Assembly (NCBI GenBank): GCA_028274465.1
Contig: CM051456.1
Location: 98,361,050-98,425,049 of the forward strand
Reading direction: 5' to 3'
Length of the DNA stretch: 64,000 bases
From: Plantago ovata
Lineage: Eukaryota; Streptophyta; Magnoliopsida; Lamiales; Plantaginaceae
Shown here: positions 33,641 to 44,775 of the stretch, one piece after another
Position numbering within the stretch: the first letter of the stretch is position 1
Layout of the letters: each line of letters begins with the position of its first letter
Program-made: the position numbers and the translations under genes
The notes under the pieces: model-generated
What the model was told of the DNA's origin: nothing
Database searches by the model: none
What the model saw: only the letters and a program-made list of their open reading frames with translations

Positions 33641-33688
33641 CAATAGCATAACAAAGAGAGAAACAAAATGACTCACACGACTTCCCCA

Positions 33689-33824
33689 AACCTATTCGAA
33701 AGAATGGGTTGGGGCACAAAATTTACGGAAAAGGAAAAATAAACTCACGATACGAAAATGAAAAACAGAAACAAGTCTAACGATGGTGTAACCCCCTCCC
33801 CAAACCTATTCGGAAGAATAGGTT
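33689..33824 (-). other. Twin hairpins of element B
   Basis: AACCTATTC-GAAA-GAATGGGTT at 33689-33710 (one G-T pair) and AACCTATTC-GGAA-GAATAGGTT at 33803-33824 (perfect 9-bp stem), read on the plus strand. Change in the loop with the stem kept is seen when comparing A, B and D. Confidence 0.78.
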
Positions 33825-34437
33825 ATAAACAAAGGATCACACAACCTCACACTACCTCCTTCCTAGGCATTTAACAATCTCAAAGCATGGTGAAGACTTG
33901 TTGCCTCTTAGGTACATAATTACTCGGGAAAACAACCACAAGACCCTAACATGCATCATCCTATTATAAATGCCTTCGTGAACCGCAGTAGAGAAAACAC
34001 CACTAAGTGATGTCGAGACTACCAAGCCTAACTAAGTGCAATACATAAATGTGACAAGCCAAGCGAGAAAAACCTCAAACAAACTCATAGAGATGAAGCA
34101 TACGATTAATGGCATAGTTGGTTGATCTACCCAATAAAAAAGTTCAAAAATTCGGCAATAAACTCCATATAAAACATGCAAGACTATCCTAGGATGAATG
34201 AAGTGAATGCAACCTAAAAAATCTAAGAAAGCGGTAAACGTGCAAATGCAAATGCAAACAAAGAACAAGATACTAATCAACACAAAGCCAAACAATACTT
34301 AACATCACGGTTCACATCCCATCCCCCTTACGATTCTTAAGCTAGCCCCTAGCAAAAGAGAATGAGTAATAAGAAGTGATACTGGATGTTACCGAACGGT
34401 TTGGCCTCGGTTGGCTGAGAGTGGACATGCGAAAGGA

Positions 34438-35742
34438 CTAATCATCGGGATGGTAGTCCCCATAAAAGTCGCTCCACATGTCATTCATGAGCTCAATGGA
34501 ATGACGTAGAGCCTCCTGCTGCTGCTGGATGAGCTGTTGCTGCTCCCACATGTGCTGCCTATCCTCTCGGCGATGCTCCTCGAATATCTCCCAATCGCGG
34601 TTGTGCTGGACAATGTGCCTGTCGATGTCTTGTCGCATGGCCGCGTTGTTGGCATCAATTCTGTCGAAGCGGCTGTCGAGGTAGGTACGGAATTCAGAGA
34701 AGTCAAATCATCTAGACCCCTGTGGTGCTCTAGGTGGTGCATGTGGCGCTCTATGGACAAACGGGATATCTGGGATAGGGGCTTCGCCAACATCTGCCTC
34801 CATAGCATCCTCATGATCGGAATCATTTGGCTGGAATGGTGCTCCTACATCAGCAGCGACAGCTGTGGGGTTCTTCAACTGATACCTGTTGAGCTGTACC
34901 TCAATGGTCGAGGGTGAAAGGGCAGCGACCTCGCAATCCCCCTCCTCAATATTATCTACCCCATGATATTTGCAGTACGCTGTGATGAAGCTTGGGAAGA
35001 TGAAAGGCTTCCTCTTCTTTTTCCAGTGGCGCTCGTACTCCTCATACATAATGTGCCCTATGTCGATCTGATGTCCGTCTATGAGGCAGTAGAGGAGCTC
35101 GGCGTAGTAGGGCTGAATCCATGTGTCATTCTTCCTCGGGATCAAGTCGGAGATGCAAAATTTCATCATCACCTTAGCTTCAATGCTAAGGTCGCTATAA
35201 CTGATCCGTCCAGGTTCTGCCCCGATTTCCGGATATCGGTACTCCCTGTTGCAGATCACGTCTGTGATGTGTCTCCCTATCCCCCTAGAGGTCCTCGAAT
35301 ACAGGTAGGCATGGTCGCTCCCTGTGAATTCCGGGTTCCTGAAATGGATGAAGGAAGAAATGTACTCTGGGTTCCATGGTATAATCAGGCCTCGGACTAG
35401 CACCCCATTCTTCTCCTCGAGATCCGTGTATCCAATGTAGAACTCTTGGAGGAGGCTCTCGTCGTAACCTTTGAACCTGTTGGAACTGTACCATGCCCAA
35501 TTCCTTTGTGACCCCAAACGTGACAGCGTCCTATATCCCGCTCTATCCACTACGGACTCAGGAATGTCAATCCTCCTATCTGGGATGATCGACCTTCCTC
35601 CGTCGGCCATCTCCGCTTCTAGCCTTTGTCGCACCTCTATCGCAGTGACATAGAACTCGAACAAATGGTGAGATGGTTGGGAGCTTGATGCCACTCCCTT
35701 CCCCTTTTTGCTAGAGTCGGCTCTCCTTGACCTCGGTGCCAT
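34438..35742 (-). pseudogene. ORF2 protein of element B (one TGA)
   Basis: ATG at 35740-35742 (MAPRSRRADSSKKGKG); the frame is open to a TGA at 34708-34710 and then continues in the same frame to 34438, about 435 codons. At the TGA position element A has Gly, so one base change explains it. Domain order as in A: basic Ser/Lys N-terminus; the plant-transposon-protein-like core (NRFKGYDESLLQEFYIGYTD, WNPEYISSFIHF, MYEEYERHWKKKRKPFIFP); an acidic linker; a segment FRTYLDSRFDRIDANN; the Gln-rich coiled coil (MWEQQQLIQQQQEALR); and DMWSDFYGDYHPDD. The 34708-34437 half has no domain I can name. A start at 35760 in the same frame is possible but less likely, because it lies before the conserved acceptor. 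Confidence 0.75.
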
Positions 35743-35747
35743 GATTC

Positions 35748-35766
35748 CTACAAACAGCAATTAGTA
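35748..35766 (-). other. Branch point and 3' splice site before ORF2, element B
   Basis: On the element strand: TACTAAT, then TGCTGTTTGTAG ending at 35748, then GAATC and the ATG. The same order with nearly the same spacing is found in A (25094-25113) and D (61129-61148, with the consensus TACTAAC). This supports splicing to an acceptor a few bases before the ORF2 start. Confidence 0.55.
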
Positions 35767-36516
35767 TCTTGTACGATGCAAAACAGACCTATGCATATGT
35801 AAATATACGAGTGAACAAACGAGTAATATTCTCAAAAATCCAACACCTCAAAAACCCAAAGCCTAGTCTAGCTAATTCATTACGCAACATATCAATGTAA
35901 CTAGTACAATAACATATCACATTATGCTCTTGCTAACAACAAATGCCTTGAATCACAAGGTTCAATCCATACCATAAAAATAAAAAATCTAGCATAAATC
36001 CTCAAATTCATCATTCATGCATTCTATCAATACATCCATCAATATCATATCAATAAACACATGTTTAAGCATGGAATGAAAGTAAGAGAAACATTTCCCT
36101 AACAAGACATATATCATCCAATTAGCAAAAATCTCAAATCATCAAACCAAGCCTAATTGAACATGTAATTGACAATGAATAACGAATCTAATCACATAAA
36201 ACATCAACCCATACACCACACAAGCCTAATTGAAGCATAAATCAAAAAATCCCCAAATTGTAAAAATTAGGGTTCATGTGATAATACACCAAATCCGGAA
36301 ATTGAATGAGCTAGGAAGAAATTTGTTCGGATAGAAAGATAGAGCACGTAACGGGCTTCGAATGAAGCTAAAGAACACACAAAATGATGGAGAGATGAAG
36401 AAGTTATGAAGATTTGAAGTTATTTTGAATATGGAGGAAATTTTGGAGTTTGGAAGATGAAAATGGAGGAAAATGGGGGTTTGGGGAAGAAACCCCCGTT
36501 TTTTTAAGTTCTGGAG

Positions 36517-36630
36517 GTGTGGGGCGGTTCGCCCCACACCTGGGGCGGACCGCCCCGTGCGGGGCGAACCGCCCCGCACGTCCGGAGCGCGCGCGCGCGC
36601 TCTAGACGTGGGGCGATTCACCCCCCACTC
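36517..36630 (-). promoter_or_regulatory. Internal GC-palindrome array, element B
   Basis: Three 15-bp palindromic units: GGGGCGGTTCGCCCC (36521-36535), GGGGCGGACCGCCCC (36542-36556) and GGGGCGAACCGCCCC (36561-36575). A (GC)n palindrome follows at 36587-36600. It precedes the ORF2 leader on the element strand. The first unit is identical to the one next to the TATA box of the B 5' LTR (40073-40087). Confidence 0.65.
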
Positions 36631-36821
36631 CAAGGTGGGAGACGAATATTTTTTGAAATAAAAATGCGGTTTTTAGTCCCCGAAAAATCATTTTCCTCAA
36701 AAAATCACTCGAAAAGTCGCACTCGAACACAACATAAGCACATACGACACAGAACCGAACAAATTCACATATGAAAAGCAAATTGTTCAAGTATGAATGC
36801 ATGCAATAAAGCGATAAAAAC

Positions 36822-36839
36822 TCCGGGTTGCCTCCCGGA
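36822..36839 (-). other. Post-protease hairpin, element B
   Basis: TCCGGG-TTGCCT-CCCGGA on the plus strand, about 45 bp after the end of gag-PR. Identical in stem and loop to those of A and D. Confidence 0.75.
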
Positions 36840-36882
36840 TAGCGCCATTGTTTAAAGTCTCTGACTCGACTCCTGTCTTCAC

Positions 36883-39042
36883 CTATTTTTTCCTTGTGAG
36901 GGTACTAGACTTCCCCTTCACGAGTCTCCTTCCCGTGCCTCGATCCTGCGAATAAGAGTGAACATAGACGTTAAGACCACTGTAATCAATAGTGTTAGAA
37001 ATACCAGGTGGATCAGGTGGTTCAGATATGGCGTGCAACACATGTTGCTTGCCATCCACTTCAATAGTGCAAGTTCTTTGGTAGATGTCCATCACGGAGC
37101 GTAGCTTAGTCAAGAATGTTCGTCCTAAGAGTATGACATCCCCCATCCCTGGTGCTGACGCCAGCATAATTACAAAATTGGTGTATACAGAAGCTTCACC
37201 AATTTTGACTAATACATTCTTCACAACGCCTTCGGGTTTCACTAGGGATCCATCCGCCAGTTGCAAAATAGCCTTATGCACAGTTAGTTCTCCAAGGTTA
37301 CTCTTCTCGAAAACATTCAAAGGGAGCACATTAGAGTAGGATCCCGTGTCTAGTGTGGCTCGGACATCTTCAAGCTCCCCAATCCCGACCTTGACATCGA
37401 AACTTTGAGGGAGTGGCTCGGGATCCTCTTGCTCCTCTTCACTCTTGTTAGTACCAAGGTCCTTTTCTTCTTCTTCGGCTTGTGGGGGCATTTCCTTTTT
37501 GCAACTCTCGCACTTAGAAACCTTCTTGATGGTGATTTGAACAGGTAGATCACCCACTAAGTTAATGGACAACGACTTCTCAGTGTTGCTAGGCAGCTTG
37601 CCTTGCTCCCTACTTGCTCCACGGTCGATCAATTCTTGCATCTTTTGATGGGCAAGCCTAGTGCTCTCTTCCAACCTATCAAGCCTTGCCCTAGTCTTCT
37701 CAGAATCTTCTTCATAACGTTTGAGAAAACTTTGTGTATGATCGACCATCTTTTGCAAGTTCTCCATTAGTTGAGCCGACTTCGACTTCGGTGGCTCTTT
37801 CGGAGCGGGGTTTTCGCAGTGATCATTACCATAGTTCAGCCTACTACGGTCTTGGTTAGGGCCATAAGTTTGGTTAGCCGGTGCATATCCTTGATTGTTA
37901 CGGTATCCTCTTCTCCAAAATCCACCTCGAGGGTTCCTACCGTCTTGTCCGTAGCTAACTTCTTGAGTGCCAAACTCCGTAGCAAAGGCTTCTTCTTCGC
38001 CTCCTCGAGCCCACTTGCTATCCTCGTATGCCAGCTCCGATCTACACATATGAGCCCCATGCCCATAGTTCTTGTATATTCGGCATACTTCGTTCGAAAC
38101 AGTTGTTCCGGTGGCGCTCTTGAGGACTTGCTTCAATTCGTTGGTAAAGCACTCGAATTGATCCCCATTCCCCCTGTACATAGGGGCTTCTTGAGTTGGT
38201 GGAGCTTTAGGTCCACGTCTCCTAACCATTGCTCTTGGGTCCTTGAACTGCGAACCCTTAGCAAGCCTTTCGAAAACTGCCCAGACGGCTTCTGCGGTTT
38301 CCTCCCAAATATTGCCTCGGCATTGGAAATCCACCACTTGTTGGTTCTCGAAGGTTAGTCAATTGTAGAAGTGTTGGACTAAGTCGGAAAGTTCAAAACC
38401 ATGGTGAGGGCACTTGTTCGTGAGATCTTGGAACCTCTCGAACGCGGTGTAGATGGTCTCATCATAGTCCTGCTTGAATCCAGTGATCTGCGCCTTTAGC
38501 GCGGTAGTCAAGTAGTGAGGGAAGTATTTCTCCATGAAAGCTGAAAAAACCTTCTCCCAAGTGTCCAGCGAGCCTGCTGGAAGAGAACTCAGCCATGACT
38601 TGGCTCTGTCGCCAAGTCCCATAGCAAAAACCTTCATCCTCAACTCATCCGTTGTTATGTCAGCTCCGGGTTGTGGGAGTTGGTTGACGAAATCATCGAT
38701 ATCGTGCAAGTACCCCATCACATCTTCCCTTGATAAGCCATAGAACCTCGGAAGTTGTTGGAATGCGTGGTTCTTGATTTCCAGATCTCGGGTTGCAGAC
38801 GAAAGAACAATCGTCGGTCCCCTCATACGATCCTTGGTGGGATGAACCCATGCCTTCAATGGTCTAGCTTCTGCCATTCCCTCGATTTCCTTGAAGAGAC
38901 TGAGTAGAGATTCCGAGAAATCGGTTTCCTCTATTTCCTCTAGTGTGCGCCTTTCAAGTAGTCGCCTTCTTTGGTGGTAGACTCTGTCGATCTCAGCAAT
39001 TGAATCAGCAAGCGGTGTTCCTGCAGAACGTGTATGCGGCAT
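36883..39042 (-). pseudogene. Gag-protease polyprotein of element B (one TGA)
   Basis: One frame of about 719 codons from ATG 39042 (MPHTRSAGTPLADSIAEID) to 36883, broken only by a TGA at 38359-38361 between HFYN and LTFENQQ, where A, C and D have Gly (GGA or GGG). The capsid motifs are as in Athila gag (FQQLPRFYGL, LRMKVFAMGLGDRAKSWL, HFYN, WEETAEAVWAVFERLAKGS). The zinc knuckle is CRIYKNYGHGAHMC: the second Cys of CX2CX4HX4C is Tyr. A coiled-coil stretch (EDSEKTRARLDRLEESTRL) precedes a CxxC site (KCESCKKE). The protease has TLDTGSYSNVLPLNVF and ILLGRTFLTKL. The end is basic (GRRLVKGKSS). No RT follows. Confidence 0.88.
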
Positions 39043-39167
39043 ACACTATCTGTAACAGACTAGGAAAGCAGTATCAGAGAGAGAGATTAAAAAGGAAAAC
39101 TAAAACTAGTAGAATTAGGAATCTAAAGCTGTAAATATAAACAAATTAAACAGAAAAAAGGAGTATA

Positions 39168-39188
39168 GTCCCCGGCAACGGCGCCAAT
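39168..39188 (-). other. Primer-binding site of element B
   Basis: AGTCCCCGGCAACGGCGCCA on the plus strand, that is TGGCGCCGTTGCCGGGGACT on the element strand, next to the 5' LTR. Standard Athila-type primer site. Confidence 0.88.
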
Positions 39189-39189
39189 T

Positions 39190-40442
39190 TGATGAACGTG
39201 CGGATGTCGTGCTCCGAGTTCACACTAATAAATTTGTTATTTAGCCAAAGGCAATCCACAACCACAACGAAAACCGTAGTGTAGCAGTAGAATGACTCGA
39301 GTGTCGTTCTCTCAGGACTATAACTAGCTTTATCTATTTAACAAGAGAATATAAAACAGCAGACAGATAGCAAAAGGGGTTTCTAGCAAATAATGGAGAT
39401 TGGTGATAGTATGGTCCTTCTTAACATAACGGGTCGATAATCATGCATAAATTCCTCGGTCTTGCATAGAGATCTTTGCATCAATCTAGTGTCTTGTTGC
39501 AAATATTAAGCACTACGAAGATAATTGGTCTGACAAGTCAATCACTATTGTCCTAATGTGTTCCGTAATTATTCAACACTACGAAGATAATTGGTCTGAT
39601 GGTCGACAAGTGTCCTATCATGCATAATAATTAATACAACATACGAGAATTAGGCTGTGCCTGATCAACGAAATAAAGCAATGACACGGAGTATAATGCG
39701 CGATATAGCCATTAGCATGATTATCTTCCCTTCGCTAAGAATTCACATACTACCACCAACGATAAGTTTAGCTACTCATAATAGGCATGCAATCAACAGA
39801 AATCATAGAAGAAAACATGTTGAAAGAATATAATAAAATAAGTAGAATAAAACTGTAAGATACAAAGTTACCGAAGGTTGTCAATCTCCGGATGATTGCG
39901 ATCCTACGAGCTCCAAACTGCTATGGAAAAGTATCCCCTAAGCTACGGAACTCTCAGGACAGGCCCCGGGAAGTTCCTACCTAAAACTATAGAGAGAGGT
40001 GAGAAAGTAGGTCCGGAAAGATATGATTTTCGAAGAAAACTGAGCAACTATATATAGGCCCCGAAATACCGTGGGGCGGTTCGCCCCAGAGAATTTCTCA
40101 CGGAATTCCGCGTTTTCAACGCGTTTTTGGATTTCTTCCCCTTTTCGGACTCGGTTTCTGACTTCTAGTAGCCTTCTAACCTCCAGATTCGGCCCTAGAC
40201 TCCAAATCCTATCCGGAAACCTTCAGATACTCCAAATAGGCTTCTGGAACACCAATTCCTTGTCAACTTCAATATATTTGCCCGGAAATCTTCGAATTTC
40301 AACCAAAACCTGTAAAATAAAATCTAAAGGGAAACGTGACACTATTCTCATAAAATGCATTAAAATATAGCTAAATTAACATAGAGGATAGCTAAAATAG
40401 GTGAAAAAGACTCGAATGAAAGTGTAAAATACACATTCATCA
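39190..40442 (-). repeat. 5' LTR of element B
   Basis: 1253 bp, TGATGA...TCATCA. On the element strand the palindrome GGGGCGAACCGCCCC (plus-strand 40073-40087) lies 17 bp upstream of TATATATA (40049-40056). This is the intact promoter copy. Contains the same internal segments as the 3' LTR. Confidence 0.92.
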
Positions 40443-41879
40443 ACTACCCCTGAGACACGCCGGAGGAGGAAACATCTACGACCCATGTGTTCCGCTAGTG
40501 GTATCCCTTGATGTTCAATCCTACAACTTAGGAAGGATCCTCGTCGACACCGGATGTTCGGCTAAATTAATCTTCACGGGTACTTTGAAGAGGATGCATA
40601 TGAACCCAAGGGAAGGTCTTAGAGAAGTGAGGAGCGCCCTGGTAGGTTTCGGAGGACAACCCATCATGCCCCTCGGAATGATCAACTTGACGGTCTCAAT
40701 GGGAAGTTCTCCGTGAAGAGTAACTCAACACGTTCTCTTCGTGGTCGTAGACATGCCCTTTGACTACTTCGCAGTCTTGGGTAGACCCGGCCTCTCTCAG
40801 TTCCGAGCCGTAGTGTCTACTGTCCACAACAAGTTGAAGTTCCCCACTCCATTGGGAATTGGACAAGAAGAGGGAAATATAAGAGAGGCATGGGAATGCT
40901 ACAGTATGTCAGCAAAATTCACTTCCAAGGTTGCCATCGGAGAACCGAATCTAGGCCAATCGCTCGAGGAGAAGCCCTTAGTTCACAATGCTCCTTACGA
41001 TTTTTATACGGTTCGACGAGTGAAGAAAAATTCAAAAAATCCGAGTCCGTCACTTAGGCGAAGGAAAGCAATCCAAAAGAAAGAGAGAGATACCCTAGTA
41101 GGAGCTGTCAAGGAGCTCGAGGAGTATCAAGTTATACCCCCAGTACCACCCTCTTCCAAGAAGAAGAAATTCTTCGAGGAAAACAAGATAGAAGCAAGAG
41201 AAACCCTCGAAGAAATTCAAATTGTCGAAGGAAGTGCCGACAAGGTTACCAAGATTGGTACCGAGATTACTACGGAAGTGAGAATGAAGCTCATTCAATG
41301 TTTGAAAGATAACAATGACATCTTCGCGTGGAGTACCAAGGACCTCAAGGGGATTGACCCAAGAGTTGCGATTCACCGTCTGAACGTCGATCCGTCAATC
41401 ACCCATATTCGAGAAAAGCGATGAGACTTCAGTGCGGAAGACAATGCCATCATTGAGGCAGAAGTGCAAAGATTGCTTAAGGCTAGTCACATCAAAGAAG
41501 TGAGATACTCCGACTGGGTTTGCAATGTAGTACTCGTAGAAAAGGGACCCGACAAGTGGAGGATGTGCAACAACTTCACAAGACTCAACAAGTTTTGCTC
41601 GAAGGATCCCTAACGCACTTCCCCGGATCGACTAGCTGGTCGATTCCACAACAGGATGTGCCCTCTTGAGTTTCATGGATGCATACCAAGGATTCTACCA
41701 AGTCAAAATGGCAAAAGATGATGTGCCGAAGACCGCCTTCTTTGCAAACGGAAATGTATATTGCTTCAACGTGATGCCTTTCGGTCTCAAAAACGCCGGA
41801 GCAACCTACCAAAGGTTGGTTAACAAAATGTTCAAGGAAGAACTCGGAAAAACGATGGAAGTATATGTTGATGATATGC
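40443..41879 (+). pseudogene. Protease and RT start of element T, copy 2
   Basis: 1437 bp, the same length as 29921-31357 and differing by roughly ten bases. Same protease (ILVDTGCSAKLIF here, with Asn changed to Lys), same linker, same TGA after HIREKR, same frameshift, and YVDDML just before the C LTR. An extra TGA at 40714 replaces an Arg codon. It is followed by the complete C LTR at the exact point where copy 1 meets its LTR fragment, so the C insertion was duplicated with it. Confidence 0.85.
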
Positions 41880-43090
41880 TGATGAACGTGTATTTTACAC
41901 CTTCATTCGAGTCTTTTTTCAACTATTTAGCTATCCTCTATGTTAATTTAGCTAAATTTTAGTTCATTTTATTAGAATAGTGTCACGTTTCCCTTTTCTT
42001 TGCATTTTTCAGGTTTTAGGTGAAAAACGTGTTTTTATGGGCAATATTGATGAAGTGGACGAGGTTTTGGTGTTCCGAGGACATTCGTGGAGTATCTAGA
42101 AGGTTCCAGATGAGATTTGAGGCCTAGGGGACGAGTTTCAAGGCTTAAAGGTCACTAGAAGGCAAAATCCGAGTCCGAAAAGGAAAAGAAGACTAAAATC
42201 TCCCTGAAGTCGGTCTGGACGTCCCAGGTGAATCGCCTGGGACGTGGGATGAATCGCCCCGCACCAGGCGAATCGCCCGGCGTCTGGGGCGGTTCGCCCC
42301 GTGTGTTTCCGAGCATTATATATAGTTTACCCATTCTCTACGTTTTTCATACCTTATCACATTATTTTGAGAGACGAATTCTCCAGAGCCTGTTCTGGGA
42401 ATTCTTAGCATAGGAGACTCTTTTTCTTATCAATTTGAAGGATTAAGCATAACAATTGGACCTCGTTGTTTATCAATTCTTGCTTGTGAGTTAGCAATTC
42501 TTCGGAGATTGACAACCTTCGTTGGTAACATTGTATCACGATTTTTCTACTTTTATTTATTTCTTTCAACATGTTTTCATTCAATCTTGCTTTGATTCTT
42601 GTTGATTGCAATTTATCTATGAGTAGCTAAATCTATCGTTGGTGATAGTATGTGATTTCTTAGCTAGGGCTCTTGATTATGCATGTTTGGATGTAACGCG
42701 ATTCAGACTTGACTTATTGCTTTATTTCTTTGATCTATCTAAGCCCTCTATCTTCATACTGTTGAATTGAACGGAACACATTGGAAAATTCATGATTTTA
42801 GATTTCTATGCAAACGTTCAAGTACTTCATGCATGATTATTAACCTGATGCTTTGAATGATCATACTATCGCCAACTTCCATTATTATTGATAAGAAAAT
42901 CTGTGCTAAGTCGTTTGTTGAGTTTATAGTTTAAGTTAAATTAGATAAAGCTAGTTATAGTCCTTAGAGATCGACACTCGAGGTTATTTTACTTCTACAC
43001 TACGTACCTTGGTTTTCGTTGTAGTTGTGAATTGCCTTTGGCTAAAAACAAATTTATTTGATTAATTGAGTCTGACAAATTCGGTTCATC
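41880..43090 (+). repeat. 5' LTR of element C
   Basis: 1211 bp, TGATGAACG to GTTCATCA. GC block 42222-42300 with AGGCGAATCGCCCG and GGGGCGGTTCGCCCC (42286-42300), then TATATATA at 42317-42324, a 16-bp gap. Confidence 0.88.
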
Positions 43091-43093
43091 AAA

Positions 43094-43113
43094 TTGGCGC
43101 CGTTGCCGGGGAC
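43094..43113 (+). other. Primer-binding site of element C
   Basis: TGGCGCCGTTGCCGGGGACT three bases after the LTR; same as in B. Confidence 0.88.
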
Positions 43114-43259
43114 TATACTCCTTTTTTCTCTTTAGCTTATTTATATTTTCAGCATTCAATTCTCAGAGTTAGTAGTTAAATTGTTTCCAGAATTTTGCGA
43201 TTTCTAACAGGACTAATTTTCAGTTTTGAGTTACTCCTGTTATAGATATTCAGGTTCCG

Positions 43260-44775
43260 TGATGGCTCGTCCACTGCTGAAATCATGGGTTCAACCCAAC
43301 AAGGACCGAATGAAGGGTCCAGCGATTGTCCTTTCGCCTGCGACTCGTGACTTGGAAATAAAAAAAACCACATGTTCCAGCAACTCCCGAGGTTCTATGG
43401 CTTGGCTAGGGAAGACGTGATAGGGTATTTGGATGATATCGATAACTTCGTCAACCAACTCCCAAGACCGGGCACGAAGGTGAAGGATGATGAGCTGAGA
43501 ATGAAGGTTTTTGCGATGGGGCTCGGCGACAAGGCCAAGGCATGGTTGAGTTCTCTACCGGCGGGTTCGCTTGACACTTGGGCAAAGGTTTTTTCAGAAT
43601 TCATGGAGAAATACTTTCCTCACACATTGACTACCGCGCTTAAGGCGCAAATCAATGGATTCAAACAAGACTATGATGAGACCATCTACACCGCATTTGA
43701 GAGGTTCCAAGACCTCATGAACAAGTGCCCTCACCATAGTTTTGAGCTTTCGGATGTTGTCCAACACTTCTACAATGGACTAACCTTTGATAATCAGCAA
43801 GTGGTGGATTTCCATTATCGTGGCAATATTTGGGAGGAAACCGCGGAAGCCGTTTGGGCGGTTTTCGAAAGACTTGCTAAGGGTTCGCAATTCAAGGATC
43901 CAAGAGCAATGGTTAGGAGACGTGGACCTGAAGCTCCACCTACTGAAGAGGCCCCTATGTATGGGGGGGGAATGTCGATCGATTCGAGTGCTTTACCAAC
44001 AAGTTGAAACAAGTCCTCAAGAGCTCTGTTGGAACATCTATGTCGAATGAAGTTTGCCGAATATGCAAGAACTATGGGCATGGAGCTCATATGTGTAGAT
44101 CGGAGCTTGTATGTGATGATAGCAGTTGGGTTCAAGGGAGCGAAGAGGAGGCTTTTGCTACGGAATTCGGTATTCAAGAAGCTAGCTATGGACAAGATGG
44201 TAGAAATCCTCGAGATGGATTTTGGAGAAGAGGGTTCCGAAACAATCAAGAATATGCACCGGCTAGCCACACTTATGGCCCTAACCAATACCGTAGTAAG
44301 CTTAGCTATGGTAATGATCACTGCGAAAATCCCACTCCCAAGGAGCAATCGAAGTCGAAGACGACTCTACTCATGGAAAACTTGCGGAAAATGGTTGATC
44401 ACACCCAAGGTTTTCTTAAGCGTTATGAAGAAGATTCTGAGAAGACTAGGGCTAGGCTGGATCGTTTGGAAGAGAGCACTAGGCTTGCCCATCAAAAGAT
44501 GCAAGAGTTGATTGACCGTGGAGCGAGTAGGGAGCATGGGAAGTTGCCTAGCAACACTGAGAAGTCGATGTCTATTACCTTGGTGGGTGATCTTCCTGTT
44601 GAAATCATCATCAAGAAGGTTGCTAAATGTGAGTGTTGCAAAGATGGAGAGCCTCCACTAGCCAAGGAAGAAGAGAAGGACCTTGGTTTTGATGCGAGTG
44701 ATGAGGAGCAAGAGGATCCCGAAGAGTTTCGATGTTAAGGTTGGGATTGGTGAACTTGAAGATGTTCGTGCTACA
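43260..44775 (+). pseudogene. Gag and protease start of element C (broken)
   Basis: Athila-like gag without the usual first 80 codons. MARPLLKSWVQP starts at 43262. A frameshift near 43360-43372 (an A-run, ATAAAAAAAACC) moves to the frame of MFQQLPRFYGL. A second one at the G-run near 43966 ends that ORF, and the third piece runs 44004-44738. The zinc knuckle CRICKNYGHGAHMC is the complete CX2CX4HX4C form. A further frame change near 44728 leads to KVGIGELEDVRAT, where element D cuts in two codons before the DTG of the protease. Confidence 0.85.

Larger units (their letters stand above)
31699..40442 (-). mobile_element. Element B: gag-PR-ORF2 element
   Basis: A complete 8.7-kb element on the minus strand, flanked by an exact 5-bp duplication ACTAC (31694-31698 and 40443-40447). 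LTRs: 39190-40442 (5') and 31699-32888 (3'). Internal order on its own strand: primer site, gag-PR 39042-36883, hairpin, GC array, leader, ORF2 35742-34438, twin hairpins, purine tract, polypurine tract. Gag-PR and ORF2 are each broken by a single TGA only, so this is the best-preserved full-length copy. It has no pol. Confidence 0.92.
41880..44775 (+). mobile_element. Element C: gag-PR family, 5' part
   Basis: Begins in the RT of T copy 2 after GATGATATGC. 5' LTR 41880-43090, primer site, gag 43260-44740, then the start of the protease, where element D interrupts (44776). The remainder lies beyond D, outside the window. Plus strand. Confidence 0.85.

Noticed and set aside
33398..33676. Phe-rich and Lys-rich ORFs, with equivalents at 27145-27435 and 46532-46795
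   Set aside because: Translations of the purine tract in elements A, B and D.
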